The notes: generated by a model not told the origin, from the sequence alone. A stretch of DNA of 8,672 nucleotides from Polyangia bacterium (GCA_030433055.1 JAUILJ010000286.1:1-8672), one strand, 5' to 3'. Shown: positions 1-6,189, counted from the first letter of the stretch. Made by a program: numbers and translations.

Positions 1-1
1 C

Positions 2-793
2 TCCTTGGACACCTACCGCAAGGTCAGCCCCGAGCGGATCCGCGATGAGTGGATCAAGACGCTGAAGACGCCGAAGCCAAGCCGTGGCTTTCAGGTGATG
101 CTGGACCACGGCATGCTGGAGATCAGCGTTCCGGAGCTGTTCAGCTGCGCGGACTTCGAGAGCGGGCACGCCGAGCTGACGGGTCCCATCTGGCAGCACC
201 TGATGCGGGTCGTTGACGCTTGCCCCACAGACCCGGTGCTGCGCACGGCGGCGCTCCTTCATGATGTGGGCGAGCCCAGCTTGGAGCCGACGGACGACGC
301 GCGAAAGCACGCGGCGCTGGGAGCCACCATCGCGGAGAGCGTGTGTGCACGTCTGCGGTTCTCGAACGCCGAGCGCGAGCGAGTCGTCGCGCTCGTGAAA
401 CATCACGTGATCGAGTACCGGAAGCTCGAGGATGGCGCGACGCTGCGACGCTGGCTGCGCGCGGTGGGCGTCGAGGTTCTGCCGCAGCTCTGGGAGCTCG
501 CGCGCGCCGACCATCTCGCAGCCAGTGGGGTAGACGGCCTCGGCGGCTGGCCCACTGAGCTGTGGGAGCTTCGAGAACACGTCGAGCGAGAGCTGGCTGC
601 CGGTGTCGCGCTGTCCACCAGGGACCTCGCGATCGGCGGCAAGGACCTGATGGCTGAGCTCGGGCTACCCCCGGGCAAGCAGCTCGGCATACTGCTGGAC
701 CAGATGTTGGACCACGTCACCGAGGAACCGGCGCTGAACCGACGCGAACCGCTGCTCGAGCTGGCGCGGCGCCTCGTGGCGGAATCCGACTAG
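2..793 (+). CDS. CCA tRNA nucleotidyltransferase / poly(A) polymerase family protein, C-terminal part (5' truncated by window edge)
   Basis: This is the C-terminal ~264 residues of a class II nucleotidyltransferase of the CCA-adding/poly(A)-polymerase family, which adds or repairs the 3' CCA of tRNAs in the cytoplasm. The reading frame is open to the left edge, and the TTG at 5-7 is only an internal Leu codon, so the catalytic head lies outside the window. Numbering from that TTG, residues 8-45 match the RNA-binding neck (VSPERIRDEW, then an SRGFQVMLDHGML-type helix). Residues 60-175 form an HD domain with H65, H86-D87, H102, H133/H134 and D169. Residues about 210-258 match the family tail (GGKDLMAELGLPPGKQLG, then a NRREPLLELA segment). 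The usual HDxGKP motif reads HDVGEP here, so the Lys is replaced by Glu. The gene ends at a TAG and converges with ftsH. A stand-alone HD phosphohydrolase is the main alternative, but the neck and tail argue against it. CCA-adding cannot be told from poly(A) activity without the head domain. Confidence 0.85.
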   Translation, partial: SLDTYRKVSPERIRDEWIKTLKTPKPSRGFQVMLDHGMLEISVPELFSCADFESGHAELTGPIWQHLMRVVDACPTDPVLRTAALLHDVGEPSLEPTDDARKHAALGATIAESVCARLRFSNAERERVVALVKHHVIEYRKLEDGATLRRWLRAVGVEVLPQLWELARADHLAASGVDGLGGWPTELWELREHVERELAAGVALSTRDLAIGGKDLMAELGLPPGKQLGILLDQMLDHVTEEPALNRREPLLELARRLVAESD

Positions 794-829
794 CGACCGA
801 CGCGTCTCACCCCCTGGGATTGAGGCGAC

Positions 830-866
830 AAAAAGAGCAAACCCCGCGACTCCAGTGGAGGCGGGG
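830..866 (-). terminator. Rho-independent terminator of ftsH
   Basis: On the minus strand, CCCCGC-CTCC arms at 861-866 and 857-860 pair with GGAG-GCGGGG at 850-853 and 842-847. That gives 10 G/C-rich pairs with a three-base loop (854-856) and a two-base bulge (848-849). The RNA then runs into a U-rich tail (TTTGCTCTTTTT, 841 down to 830). It sits 45 bases after the ftsH stop codon. A further hairpin (871-875 with 895-899, and 881-885 with 889-893) lies between the stop and the terminator. There is no T-tract on the + strand side, so this does not look like an intrinsic terminator for the convergent nucleotidyltransferase gene. Another stem at 803-827, which is a better + strand hairpin, also lacks a T-tract. 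Confidence 0.6.
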
Positions 867-911
867 GCTGCTTGGTCTCGCCTGGCCACCAGGGCCAAGC
901 GGGCTCCCGTA

Positions 912-2849
912 TCAAGCGCTGGGAGCGGGCTTGGGCGCGCCGAAGATGCTCGCGGGTCGCTTCTTCTCGCTGGATTCGCGACGCTTGTCGGTCCAGCGAG
1001 GGATCAAGACCTTGGCGCGCTCGGGCAGCGGCTCGCCCTTGATCGCGCATCGGATCTCCTCAGAGCTGAGGGTCTCGCGCTCCAGGAGGGCTTCCGCCAC
1101 GCGATCCAGCGCGTCGCGGTTTTCCACGAGGATACGCTTCGCCAGGGAGTATTGGTCCTCGACGATCTTGCGCAGCTCTTTGTCGATCTGACGAGCGGTG
1201 TCATCAGAGTAGTCGTCGCGACGGGATGCCATCTCACGACCGAGGAAGATGCTCTCCTCCTGTTCGCCGTAGGCGATGGGCCCCAGCGCGTCGGTCATGC
1301 CGTGCTCACACACCATGGCGCGCGCCATGCCGGTGGCTCGCTTGATGTCATCCTGGGCGCCGGTGGTGATCTCATCGAACACCAACTCCTCCGCGACGCG
1401 GCCGCCGAGCGCCATCGAGATGCGCGCCAGCGTCTGCTTGCGGGTCATCAGGTGACGGTCTTCCTGGGGGAGGAACATGGTCACACCGAGCGCCGCACCA
1501 CGGGGGATGATCGACACCTTGTGCACCGGGTCGTTGCCCTCGACGAGCATGCCCACCAGGGTGTGCCCTGCCTCGTGCCAAGCCGCGGTCCGGCGCTCGG
1601 ACTCGCTCATCACCATCGACTTGCGCTCCGTGCCCATCAGGACTTTGTCCTTGGCCATCTCGAAGTCGATCATGGACACGCAGTCCTTGTCTTGCCGTGC
1701 GGCAAGCAACGCGCCCTCGTTGACCAGGTTCTCCAAGTCAGCGCCGACGAAGCCTGGGGTACCGGCGGCGAGGATCGACAGATCCACGTCCACGCCGAGG
1801 GGCACCTTCTTCGTGTGCACGGCCAGGATCCCCTCACGGCCGCGAATGTCGGGACGGGGCACGATGATGCGCCGGTCGAAACGACCCGGTCGGAGGATGG
1901 CGGGGTCCAAGACATCGGGGCGGTTCGTCGCGGCCACGATGATCACGCCCTCGTTGCTCTCGAAGCCATCCATCTCGACCAGCAGCTGATTCAGCGTCTG
2001 CTCCCGCTCGTCGTGCCCGCCGCCGAGACCCGCTCCGCGATGGCGCCCGACCGCGTCAATCTCGTCGATGAAGATGATGCACGGAGCGTGCTTCTTGCCC
2101 TGCTCGAACAGGTCGCGAACGCGGCTCGCGCCGACCCCCACGAACATCTCGACGAAGTCAGAGCCGGAGATACTGAAGAACGGCACACCGGCTTCACCTG
2201 CGATGGCACGAGCCAACAAGGTCTTCCCCGTACCTGGTGGACCCATCATCAGCACGCCCTTCGGGATCCGCCCGCCGAGCTTCTGGAACTTCTTTGGATC
2301 CTTGAGGAAAGCGATCAGCTCCTCGACCTCGTCCTTGGCTTCGTCGATTCCGGCGACGTCGGCGAACGTGACCTTGTTCTGAGCCTCATTGAGCAAGCGC
2401 GCGCGGCTCTTGCCGAAGCTCATCGCCTTGCCCCCGCCGGCCTGCAGCTGACGCATGAAGAGGTAGAACATCACCAGCAGGATCACCATCGGCAGCAGGA
2501 TGGTGAGCATCGTGGTGAGGATCGGATTGCTCTCCTCCTGCTCGTACTTCACCTCCACCACGTTGCGGAGCAACTTCTTCATGATGGCGTCGGAGACAGC
2601 TGGACCTATCGTCTCCTTCTTCTCGCCCTTGGGGTTGCCAGGGTCAGCGACAGTGAAGCGATATCGCGTGTCCTTGATATCGACTTCCTTGACGTGCTTC
2701 TGCTCCTTGGGGGCCTCGACCAGTGACATGAACTCACTGAAGGCGACGCTCTTGCGGTGTTGGCCGTCGCTATCGACGAAGTGCCAAATCGCGAAGAACG
2801 CGACGATCAGGACGACCCAGAGGAGGACGGTCTTATAGGGTTGCTTCAC
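912..2849 (-). CDS. ftsH: ATP-dependent zinc metalloprotease FtsH
   Basis: FtsH is an inner-membrane hexameric AAA+ protease that extracts and degrades misassembled membrane proteins and some regulatory cytosolic proteins. The 645 residues match the usual family length. TM1 is about residues 6-25, a short periplasmic domain spans about 26-107, and TM2 is about 108-132. The AAA+ module carries Walker A GPPGTGKT (203-210), the pore motif MFVG (235-238), Walker B IIFIDEID (258-265) and the second region of homology TNRPDVLDP...RPGRFDR (308-326) with arginine fingers R323 and R326. The protease domain has the zinc site HEAGH (425-429) and a likely third ligand at D501 in TTGAQDDIKRAT. All key residues are present, so the enzyme should be active. 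The start is a GTG at 2847-2849 preceded by GAGGAA at 2852-2857, which is close to the start (four bases from GAGG). The C-terminal tail (about 620-645) is basic and Pro/Ser-rich, and is probably disordered. The gene follows tilS on the same strand after a long spacer, and a terminator follows it. Confidence 0.98.
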   Translation of the reverse strand: MKQPYKTVLLWVVLIVAFFAIWHFVDSDGQHRKSVAFSEFMSLVEAPKEQKHVKEVDIKDTRYRFTVADPGNPKGEKKETIGPAVSDAIMKKLLRNVVEVKYEQEESNPILTTMLTILLPMVILLVMFYLFMRQLQAGGGKAMSFGKSRARLLNEAQNKVTFADVAGIDEAKDEVEELIAFLKDPKKFQKLGGRIPKGVLMMGPPGTGKTLLARAIAGEAGVPFFSISGSDFVEMFVGVGASRVRDLFEQGKKHAPCIIFIDEIDAVGRHRGAGLGGGHDEREQTLNQLLVEMDGFESNEGVIIVAATNRPDVLDPAILRPGRFDRRIIVPRPDIRGREGILAVHTKKVPLGVDVDLSILAAGTPGFVGADLENLVNEGALLAARQDKDCVSMIDFEMAKDKVLMGTERKSMVMSESERRTAAWHEAGHTLVGMLVEGNDPVHKVSIIPRGAALGVTMFLPQEDRHLMTRKQTLARISMALGGRVAEELVFDEITTGAQDDIKRATGMARAMVCEHGMTDALGPIAYGEQEESIFLGREMASRRDDYSDDTARQIDKELRKIVEDQYSLAKRILVENRDALDRVAEALLERETLSSEEIRCAIKGEPLPERAKVLIPRWTDKRRESSEKKRPASIFGAPKPAPSA

Positions 2850-2978
2850 TGTTCCTCAGCGACTTGCGATGCGATGTTGAAGAAGTGACCAGAATGCTCG
2901 AGCCAAGCGGCGCGAGAAAATCGTTGCGGAGATGGAAACCGCGCTCGGCGGTGACTCGTCCAATCATGCCATCGCCAC

Positions 2979-2998
2979 GCCTCAGGTGCACCCGAGGC
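2979..2998. repeat. 20-bp near-perfect palindrome, candidate operator or leader hairpin upstream of ftsH
   Basis: The left arm GCCTCAGGTG (2979-2988) and right arm CACCCGAGGC (2989-2998) are complementary at 9 of 10 positions, with only one mismatched pair. The centre lies about 140 bases upstream of the ftsH GTG. The perfect two-fold symmetry without a spacer fits a binding site for a dimeric regulator. In RNA it could form a seven-pair hairpin with a TGCA loop. No T-tract follows on either strand, so it is not an intrinsic terminator. The regulator, if any, is unknown. Confidence 0.4.
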
Positions 2999-3040
2999 TT
3001 GGTTGGCACAGGTTTCTTAACCGGGAGAGCATGCGCTGGC

Positions 3041-3059
3041 GATGGTTTCGGGATGGTTT
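3041..3059. repeat. Short direct repeat GATGGTTT x2, 11-bp period
   Basis: GATGGTTT occurs at 3041-3048 and again at 3052-3059, offset by 11 bp, or about one helical turn. It lies roughly 190-210 bases upstream of the ftsH start. One-turn spacing is typical of tandem regulator half-sites, but two eight-base copies can arise by chance. This is recorded as a weak candidate only. Confidence 0.25.
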
Positions 3060-3160
3060 TTCGCCGGAGTGAGCCGGTGAGCGTGGGTTCTCTCTACGTA
3101 ATGTCGAACTGTCGTTCGTGCATCCCTTGACGACCAACTATGCCGCGCACCTAAGCGACG

Positions 3161-3184
3161 CAAAACTGCCGCGTTGTTTGCGGC
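3161..3184 (-). terminator. Weak terminator-like hairpin downstream of tilS
   Basis: On the minus strand, GCCGC (3184-3180) pairs with GCGGC (3172-3168) across a seven-base loop, followed by AGTTTTG with only four consecutive U. It sits about 75 bases after the tilS stop. The stem is short and the U-tract poor, so it may attenuate rather than terminate. Upstream of it, TGCGCCCGC (3187-3195) can pair with GCGGGCGCA (3241-3249), enclosing a small GCGT-cgag-ACGC hairpin (3206-3217). Confidence 0.3.
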
Positions 3185-3256
3185 TGTGCGCCCGCGCCGC
3201 TCGCAGCGTCGAGACGCGCAATGGGAGGTACGCGGGCGAGGCGGGCGCAGTTTCTG

Positions 3257-4132
3257 TCAGTCGTCGTCGCCCAGCTCGAGCGACAACGTGCCGCGCGGCC
3301 GGCGTTGCCCAGCGGTCTGAGTGTCCCGCGCCTTTCCAGGCGCGAACACCAGCGTCTTTCCCTGCTTGAGCGCGAGTTCGACGGGCTGTTGGGAGATGAT
3401 CGCGTGCTGCAACGCCTGGATCTGCGCCCGGTTGAGCCCTCCGCGCAGCGCGGGCTCCTCGGCGAGCTGATCGGCCAGTGCGGTCAGGTGCCCCACGATC
3501 CCTGGAGACAGCTCCTTGAGCAACGGCAGCAACTCCTGCCGCACCCGCACCCGCAGAAACCGTGGGTCGGCGTTGGAGGGATCCATCGCGACCTGGAGCC
3601 CGTGGCGGTCGATGTGGCGCAATACATCGTCCCGAGTCGCCCGGATCATGGGTCGGACCCGTCCTTCGCTGCGTGGAGGGAGCACCGCGAGCCCGCCTGG
3701 CCCTGACCCCCGCATCAAGCGCATGAGCAGCGTCTCCGCTCGGTCGTCTGCGTGGTGCGCCGTGCAAATCAACGCTCCGACACGCGCGGCCTCCGCCTCC
3801 AGTCGTTCGTAGCGCGCTGCCCGGGCTCGCTCCTGCAGGTTGCTGCCTCGCTCCAGCGCCACCTTGGAGCGGCTGAAGCCGACGCCGAGCTGGGTGGCTA
3901 GCTCCTGCGCCAGATCGAGCTCCGACGCAGCTTCCAACCGCAGCCCGTGATCGACACCGTGAGCCCACACGCTCAAGCCGAGCTTCTCTCGGGAAAGTCC
4001 GAGCACGTGAAGAAGCGCCATCGAATCGGGCCCACCGCTCACCGCCACCAGCAGCGAACCTCCACGCAGGCCCAGCTCGGCCAGCGTCCGTTGAACCAGC
4101 TTGATCAGGGTTGGGGGGTGAGAGCGCGGCAC
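3257..4132 (-). CDS. tilS: tRNA(Ile)-lysidine synthase TilS
   Basis: TilS uses ATP and lysine to convert C34 of the tRNA-Ile CAU anticodon to lysidine, so that the tRNA reads AUA and is charged with isoleucine. The N-terminal PP-loop motif SGGPDS is at residues 32-37. It is followed by the family motifs VDHGLR (60-65), NLQERARAARY (98-108), TAHHADDRAETLLMRLMRGSG (124-144, with H126/H127 and D129/D130) and DPSNADPRFLR (184-194). At 291 residues the protein is short: the synthase core and linker are present, but there is little room for the C-terminal domains of longer enzymes such as that of E. coli, as in compact TilS types. The start is a GTG at 4130-4132. An in-frame TGA lies 11 codons upstream with no ATG, GTG or TTG between, which fixes the start, although no Shine-Dalgarno is visible. 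It lies 62 bases after the Cys-rich small protein gene, and ftsH follows it. Confidence 0.95.
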   Translation of the reverse strand: MPRSHPPTLIKLVQRTLAELGLRGGSLLVAVSGGPDSMALLHVLGLSREKLGLSVWAHGVDHGLRLEAASELDLAQELATQLGVGFSRSKVALERGSNLQERARAARYERLEAEAARVGALICTAHHADDRAETLLMRLMRGSGPGGLAVLPPRSEGRVRPMIRATRDDVLRHIDRHGLQVAMDPSNADPRFLRVRVRQELLPLLKELSPGIVGHLTALADQLAEEPALRGGLNRAQIQALQHAIISQQPVELALKQGKTLVFAPGKARDTQTAGQRRPRGTLSLELGDDD

Positions 4133-4194
4133 AGCACGAAGGTTCGCGTCGACGAGACGGTGTCAGCCAAGTTCTTCAACGAACCAGGGCAACC

Positions 4195-4407
4195 TCAAGC
4201 CAGCTCGAACTCCTTGCAGAACACGAGCTCGCGCCCCAGCTCCAGGCGCGCCGCCCGATGCTCGTGGTTGGGATAGCCGAGCGCACAACGTTGCTCGGCC
4301 TCTGCGAGCTGCGAGTCGGCCGCGAAGTAGCAACACGACTCGCACGCATAGCGTAGCCCAAAGCGATCCACCTCCTGCACCAGGCGTCGATCGACCAGGG
4401 TCTTCAC
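4195..4407 (-). CDS. Small Cys-rich protein (70 aa), putative metal or Fe-S binding
   Basis: This is a compact 70-residue protein of unknown function. It has no signal peptide or membrane segment, so it is probably cytoplasmic. The GTG start at 4405-4407 has an AGGAG at 4413-4417, five bases upstream, placed inside the 11-base gap after the lipoprotein stop codon. This strongly favours the start, although the frame extends further upstream into the lipoprotein gene. It carries CESCC (C22, C25, C26), C41, GYPNHEH (44-50, with H48 and H50) and C64 in the C-terminal LVFCKEFELA. C22, C25, C41 and C64 could bind one zinc ion or an Fe-S cluster, with the histidines as alternative ligands. The pattern ACESCC...RC.LGYPN.EHR...LVFCKEFEL looks like a conserved small family from my memory of similar delta-proteobacterial proteins, but this is unverified. 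Close spacing suggests translational coupling to the lipoprotein gene; tilS follows. Confidence 0.75.
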   Translation of the reverse strand: MKTLVDRRLVQEVDRFGLRYACESCCYFAADSQLAEAEQRCALGYPNHEHRAARLELGRELVFCKEFELA

Positions 4408-4412
4408 GGCGT

Positions 4413-4417
4413 CTCCT
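4413..4417 (-). promoter_or_regulatory. Ribosome-binding site of the Cys-rich small protein
   Basis: AGGAG on the minus strand lies five bases before the GTG start at 4407 and starts one base after the lipoprotein TGA (4419-4421). It decides the start of the 70-residue protein and suggests that ribosomes finishing the lipoprotein reinitiate here. Confidence 0.7.
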
Positions 4418-4418
4418 G

Positions 4419-6119
4419 TCAGTCCTTGCAGGACAGAATTGCCCAGCCGCCGGTCGGTTCTCCGGCGCTCAACTTGGAGCGCGTGACCCAAGCGACGGCG
4501 ACCTGTCCACGAGCTGCAGCCATCGACACCAGGTCGCCCTCGAATCCAGTGAGACTCGTGGTACCGACCGCGCCGTTGAACACGACGGGCGTTTCCGCAG
4601 TGAGGGTCGCGTTGGCGCCAGTGTGAGGAATGATGGTGAGCTTCTCCGAGCCTCCCGTCAGGAAGAGCAAACGATCGCCCAGCTGCGCGAGATCTCCGCC
4701 ACGTACGGAGCCACTACCCGCGGTGCCCTTACCCAGGTCCGCCCCAGTTGCGTCAGTTAGCTGATACGCAATCCCCGTCGCCCCAGGGACCATGGCCGCG
4801 ACGCGATCGTCCCAAGCCGTTAGCGCGCCCCAAGTTGCGTCGGGCAACTCGATCTCCTGGAGGGCGGTGGCATCGGGCGCAGCCACCTGGAGCACGACCG
4901 CCGCCCGATCGGGGATTTGCCCGAGCAGGCCGCGCACCATGTCCGTCCGCGCGACCTCAGCGAAGCCCGCAGGCGCCGCCATGAACAGGTTGGCGGTGTT
5001 GACCCCACCCTTGAAGCCCGCACCTTCCAGTGTCGCGCTCTGTACGACAACGCCACTGCCCGTGAGCACCCGGTACACGAACTCGAAGTCGTTCGCGCTG
5101 CCAGAGATCGGCGCCGCGGAGTGATTGCGAGCCAGCGTCAACTCGGAGAACTGGCTGTTAGCCACCGAATTGTTCCCTGTGGAAGCGCCGCTGGCGTCGA
5201 AGGTGACGAACGCCGCGCCCGCACCGCCCCCGGTGCAGTCGGGAAGGCTCGCCGCGAGTACACCGCCGCCGTCTCCGAAGGCGATGGCCAGCCCCACGTC
5301 CTTCGGGGTCTCAGCGCACGCCGACAGCGGGATCTTGCTCGGCGACCCTGCTGAACCTGCGTCCGTGACGCCTTGCAACACCAGCTGCAGCGTCGTGGTC
5401 GTGGGGTTTTGTTCCCGAAAGCCGATCACGAAGCCGCTGGGCGTGGCCACCACGGCCGGCCCGGAGAGGTTGGCGTCCTCCGTCACCGCCATCGGCAGAT
5501 CGCCGCTGGCGACGACGCTCAGATCACAAGCTCCGCCACCCCCGTCGGTTGAAGAGTCCCCAGTGCCTCCGTCGCCGGGTTCACCCTCACACCGACCGTC
5601 AACGCAGGTGGAGGGCGCGATGCATCCGGTGCTCGCTTGCAGTGGCGTACACGCCTGAGCCTCCGAACACTCGCCGCTGGAGGGGCAGTTCGCCCAGGCA
5701 GCTACGTTGATCTCGACCTTCTTGATGTCGTCGAGGTTGGCACAAGTGCAACCGGTAGCGATGGGCTTGCAGCTGCCATCCTTCAGGATGACGCCAAAGG
5801 CATATTTCCGCGCAGAAAGCGTTCCAACCTCAGGCAGGCCGCTCCCTTCGGGTACCACCGAGCGAAACACGGCGCCATCCGTGTTCCCCGCTGCGAGCTT
5901 GGCCTCGACCTCCCCGCAGGTGTTGCTGGGGCAGTCGGATTCGAACACCACGAACTCGGCGTAGGCGCTCCCGTTCGTGCGAAACCCGCACAGGTCGTGG
6001 AGGACGAGATCGAGATCGCGGGACGAACACGCGGAGCCGACGAGGCCGCTGCCGAGCAGAAGCACCCCACCCGACATCCAACCCAAAGCTCGCACACCCT
6101 TCAAAGTATAAGTTCTCAT
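4419..6119 (-). CDS. Predicted Cys-rich lipoprotein of unknown function
   Basis: This is a 566-residue exported protein that I do not recognise by family. The N-terminus has basic residues (R2, K7, R10), a hydrophobic stretch (about 11-30) and a lipobox-like GSAC with C31 as the likely lipidated residue, followed by SSRDLD. The Gly at -3 is unusual for a lipobox. Residues 40-177 hold 12 cysteines (44, 63, 68, 117, 124, 126, 145, 151, 157, 166, 172, 177), the last few in a STCVDGRC-type repeat seen in myxobacterial surface proteins. A Gly/Asp/Ser/Thr linker spans 178-197. Residues about 198-566 are beta-rich, with recurring strands such as GFVIGFRE, RLLFLT and VAVAW, and may form a propeller-like fold. 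Cysteines also occur at 198, 268, 295 and 564, giving an even number (16) besides C31 and fitting disulfides. The ATG at 6117-6119 gives a complete signal peptide; no clear Shine-Dalgarno is visible. The gene lies 61 bases after the kinase and 11 bases before the Cys-rich small protein. Confidence 0.85.
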   Translation of the reverse strand: MRTYTLKGVRALGWMSGGVLLLGSGLVGSACSSRDLDLVLHDLCGFRTNGSAYAEFVVFESDCPSNTCGEVEAKLAAGNTDGAVFRSVVPEGSGLPEVGTLSARKYAFGVILKDGSCKPIATGCTCANLDDIKKVEINVAAWANCPSSGECSEAQACTPLQASTGCIAPSTCVDGRCEGEPGDGGTGDSSTDGGGGACDLSVVASGDLPMAVTEDANLSGPAVVATPSGFVIGFREQNPTTTTLQLVLQGVTDAGSAGSPSKIPLSACAETPKDVGLAIAFGDGGGVLAASLPDCTGGGAGAAFVTFDASGASTGNNSVANSQFSELTLARNHSAAPISGSANDFEFVYRVLTGSGVVVQSATLEGAGFKGGVNTANLFMAAPAGFAEVARTDMVRGLLGQIPDRAAVVLQVAAPDATALQEIELPDATWGALTAWDDRVAAMVPGATGIAYQLTDATGADLGKGTAGSGSVRGGDLAQLGDRLLFLTGGSEKLTIIPHTGANATLTAETPVVFNGAVGTTSLTGFEGDLVSMAAARGQVAVAWVTRSKLSAGEPTGGWAILSCKD

Positions 6120-6189
6120 GTCGCTGTAGTTCGCTAGAAGATAGCCCTCGGAACGGCCGTAAACCTCGGCGCCGAGCGGCTCAAGAGCC
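6120..6189. repeat. Cluster of four short inverted repeats between kinase and lipoprotein genes
   Basis: Within 70 bases there are GCTA-gaaga-TAGC (6133-6145), the perfect palindromes ACGGCCGT (6153-6160) and CTCGGCGCCGAG (6165-6176), and GGCTC-aa-GAGCC (6178-6189), which spans the kinase stop codon. CCTCGG also occurs twice (6146-6151 and 6164-6169). On the minus strand the 12-bp palindrome is followed only by GTTTAC, so it makes a poor intrinsic terminator. The cluster may be an mRNA processing or stabilising structure, or a binding site. I could not find a credible promoter in it. Confidence 0.35.

Larger units (their letters stand above)
2850..3256 (-). promoter_or_regulatory. 407-base non-coding spacer between tilS and ftsH (probable ftsH leader/promoter region)
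   Basis: No convincing gene lies here. The one 88-codon frame on the + strand (2864-3130) has no family resemblance and no good ribosome-binding site. The length suggests that ftsH has its own promoter rather than relying only on read-through from tilS, but I could not find a well-matched -35/-10 pair or a clear heat-shock (sigma-32-like) promoter. From right to left, the spacer holds a structured segment after the tilS stop (3187-3249), a weak terminator-like hairpin (3161-3184), a small inverted repeat CGAAC-tgtc-GTTCG (3105-3118), tandem GATGGTTT repeats 11 bp apart (3041-3059), GGTT-tctt-AACC (3011-3022) and a 20-bp near-palindrome (2979-2998). Confidence 0.5.

Noticed and set aside
2..793. 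Reading the left-edge gene as a complete HD-domain hydrolase starting at TTG 5
   Set aside because: The frame is open to the edge, and the sequence on both sides of the HD domain matches the neck and tail of the CCA/poly(A) enzyme family, so the gene is truncated rather than short.
855..2726. A 623-codon open frame on the + strand, antisense to ftsH
   Set aside because: ftsH is certain on the opposite strand. The antisense product is rich in His, Asp, Arg and Leu with no family motif, as expected from the complement of a GC-biased gene. No terminator or ribosome-binding site supports it.
3095..3120. TACGTA and CGAAC-tgtc-GTTCG considered as a promoter or operator
   Set aside because: No -35-like hexamer lies at a suitable distance on either strand, and the five-base arms are too short to call on their own.
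2864..3130. An 88-codon + strand frame in the tilS-ftsH spacer
   Set aside because: The product is Arg/Ser-rich without recognisable motifs, there is no good Shine-Dalgarno, and it runs against all neighbouring genes. Chance open frames of this size are common at this GC content.
3138..3968. A 276-codon minus-strand frame overlapping tilS in another frame
   Set aside because: The product is dominated by Arg, Ala, Gly and Ser and has no motif. TilS motifs in the other frame are unambiguous.
4195..4491. A longer 98-codon version of the Cys-rich small protein starting at the ATG near 4491
   Set aside because: It would overlap the lipoprotein gene by about 70 bases, and its extra N-terminus is just the lipoprotein sequence read in another frame. 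The GTG at 4407 has an ideally spaced AGGAG.
5125..5658. A 177-codon + strand frame opposite the lipoprotein gene
   Set aside because: It is Pro/Ser/Ala-rich with no motif. The opposite strand has a signal peptide, conserved-looking cysteine pattern and consistent gene spacing.
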